Shown in pieces: positions 6,767 to 7,237 of a stretch of DNA of 7,237 nucleotides. The stretch comes from an uncultured Chlorobiaceae bacterium (GTDB lineage Bacteria; Bacteroidota; Chlorobiia; Chlorobiales; Chlorobiaceae). Numbering within the stretch: the stretch's first letter is position 1; each line of letters begins with the position of its first letter. The notes beneath the pieces are model-generated. The model was not told the DNA's origin. It was given only the letters and a program-made list of their open reading frames with translations, and did no database searches. A program made the translations under genes and the position numbers. The stretch lies in contig CAIVCU010000108.1 in NCBI GenBank assembly GCA_903904495.1, forward strand, positions 1-7,237. The letters are read 5' to 3'.

Positions 6767-7237
6767 GTGGCAGATAAAATCACTTCAAGAAAAGAGGACT
6801 ATTCCCAATGGTATATTGACCTAGTGCGCTCTGCTAAACTTGCAGATTATGCTGATGTACGGGGTTGCATGGTTATACGCCCGAACGGTTATGCAATCTG
6901 GGAAAAAATGCAGGCCGCTCTTGACCGGATGTTCAAGGAAACAGGCCATGTCAATGCATATTTCCCGCTTTTCATTCCAGAAAGCTTTATTGCAAAGGAG
7001 GCTGAACACATTGAAGGGTTTGCCCCTGAATGTGCTGTTGTCACCCACGGAGGAGGCGAGGAACTTGCCGAAAAACTTTATGTCCGACCGACGTCTGAAA
7101 CCATCATCTGGTCATCCTATAAAAAGTGGATACAGTCTTACCGCGACCTGCCGATTCTGATCAACCAGTGGGCCAATGTCGTGCGATGGGAGATGAGAAC
7201 ACGTCTCTTTTTAAGAACCACCGAGTTTTTATGGCAG
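6767..7237 (+). CDS. proS: Prolyl-tRNA synthetase, archaeal/eukaryotic type (3' truncated by window edge)
   Basis: Class II aminoacyl-tRNA synthetase that charges tRNA-Pro in the cytoplasm. The first 157 codons are present and remain open to the right edge. The N-terminus (KEDYSQWYIDLVRSAKLADY) with GCMVIRPNGYAIWEKMQ and AYFPLFIPESF (motif 1 region), VRPTSETIIWSSYKKWI, and RWEMRTRLFLRTTEFLWQ (motif 2, where the window ends) are characteristic of the short ProRS class shared by archaea, eukaryotes and some bacteria such as Bacteroidetes/Chlorobi. That class lacks the INS editing insertion of E. coli ProS and usually carries a C-terminal extension, which cannot be checked here. The GTG at 6767 is chosen as start because an in-frame TGA lies at 6761-6763 and the next in-frame ATG (6869) would remove conserved sequence. 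No Shine-Dalgarno site is visible. The 55 bases after the DUF4412 gene hold no clear terminator, so readthrough from it is possible. Confidence 0.95.
   Translation, partial: MADKITSRKEDYSQWYIDLVRSAKLADYADVRGCMVIRPNGYAIWEKMQAALDRMFKETGHVNAYFPLFIPESFIAKEAEHIEGFAPECAVVTHGGGEELAEKLYVRPTSETIIWSSYKKWIQSYRDLPILINQWANVVRWEMRTRLFLRTTEFLWQ

Noticed and set aside
6840..7160. 106-codon plus-strand ORF in another frame of proS
   Set aside because: The overlapping frame from 6767 encodes clear prolyl-tRNA synthetase motifs, so this is a shadow.
1..7237. Search for a defence system, mobile element, CRISPR array, tRNA or riboswitch
   Set aside because: Almost all the sequence is accounted for by housekeeping genes; the gaps are under 300 bases and hold no cloverleaf, array, terminal inverted repeats or known riboswitch pattern that I can see.

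Overview
The window looks like ordinary chromosomal DNA from a green sulfur bacterium (Chlorobi, Chlorobiaceae; Chlorobium or Pelodictyon-like). This rests on protein family resemblance, the archaeal/eukaryotic-type prolyl-tRNA synthetase, and an hrcA-grpE-dnaJ cluster without dnaK. It is an inference, because there is no rRNA gene or photosynthesis gene here to prove it. I see no mobile element, CRISPR array, tRNA or rRNA gene, prophage part or recognisable defence system.

Layout, left to right. The 3' end of an unidentified gene runs in from the left (+, stop at 145), followed by a 269-base A+T-rich gap with a small imperfect direct repeat. A complete malic enzyme gene follows (+, 415-1617). 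It converges on a chaperone operon read on the minus strand, and one long hairpin at 1648-1695 sits between the two stops and can serve as terminator in both directions. The operon, in transcription order, is hrcA (4656 to 3580), grpE (3564 to 2959) and dnaJ (2908 to 1712), with gaps of 15 and 50 bases. Upstream of hrcA, after a 227-base gap, is prmC/hemK (5777 to 4884, also minus). Divergent from prmC is a gene for an exported DUF4412-type protein (+, 5956-6711). Then comes the start of proS (+, GTG at 6767), which runs off the right end.

How the genes work together: GrpE and DnaJ are the nucleotide exchange factor and J-domain co-chaperone of DnaK, and HrcA is the heat-shock repressor that usually controls such operons, so 1712-4656 is a protein-folding and stress unit whose DnaK must be encoded elsewhere. 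PrmC (release factor methylation) and ProS (tRNA charging) both serve translation but are not co-transcribed. Malic enzyme belongs to C4/C3 carbon metabolism. The DUF4412 protein has no assigned role.

The clearest points for a second look are the missing CIRCE operator and missing dnaK around hrcA, the methionine-rich segment of the exported protein, and the general lack of good Shine-Dalgarno sites. No new system is evident.
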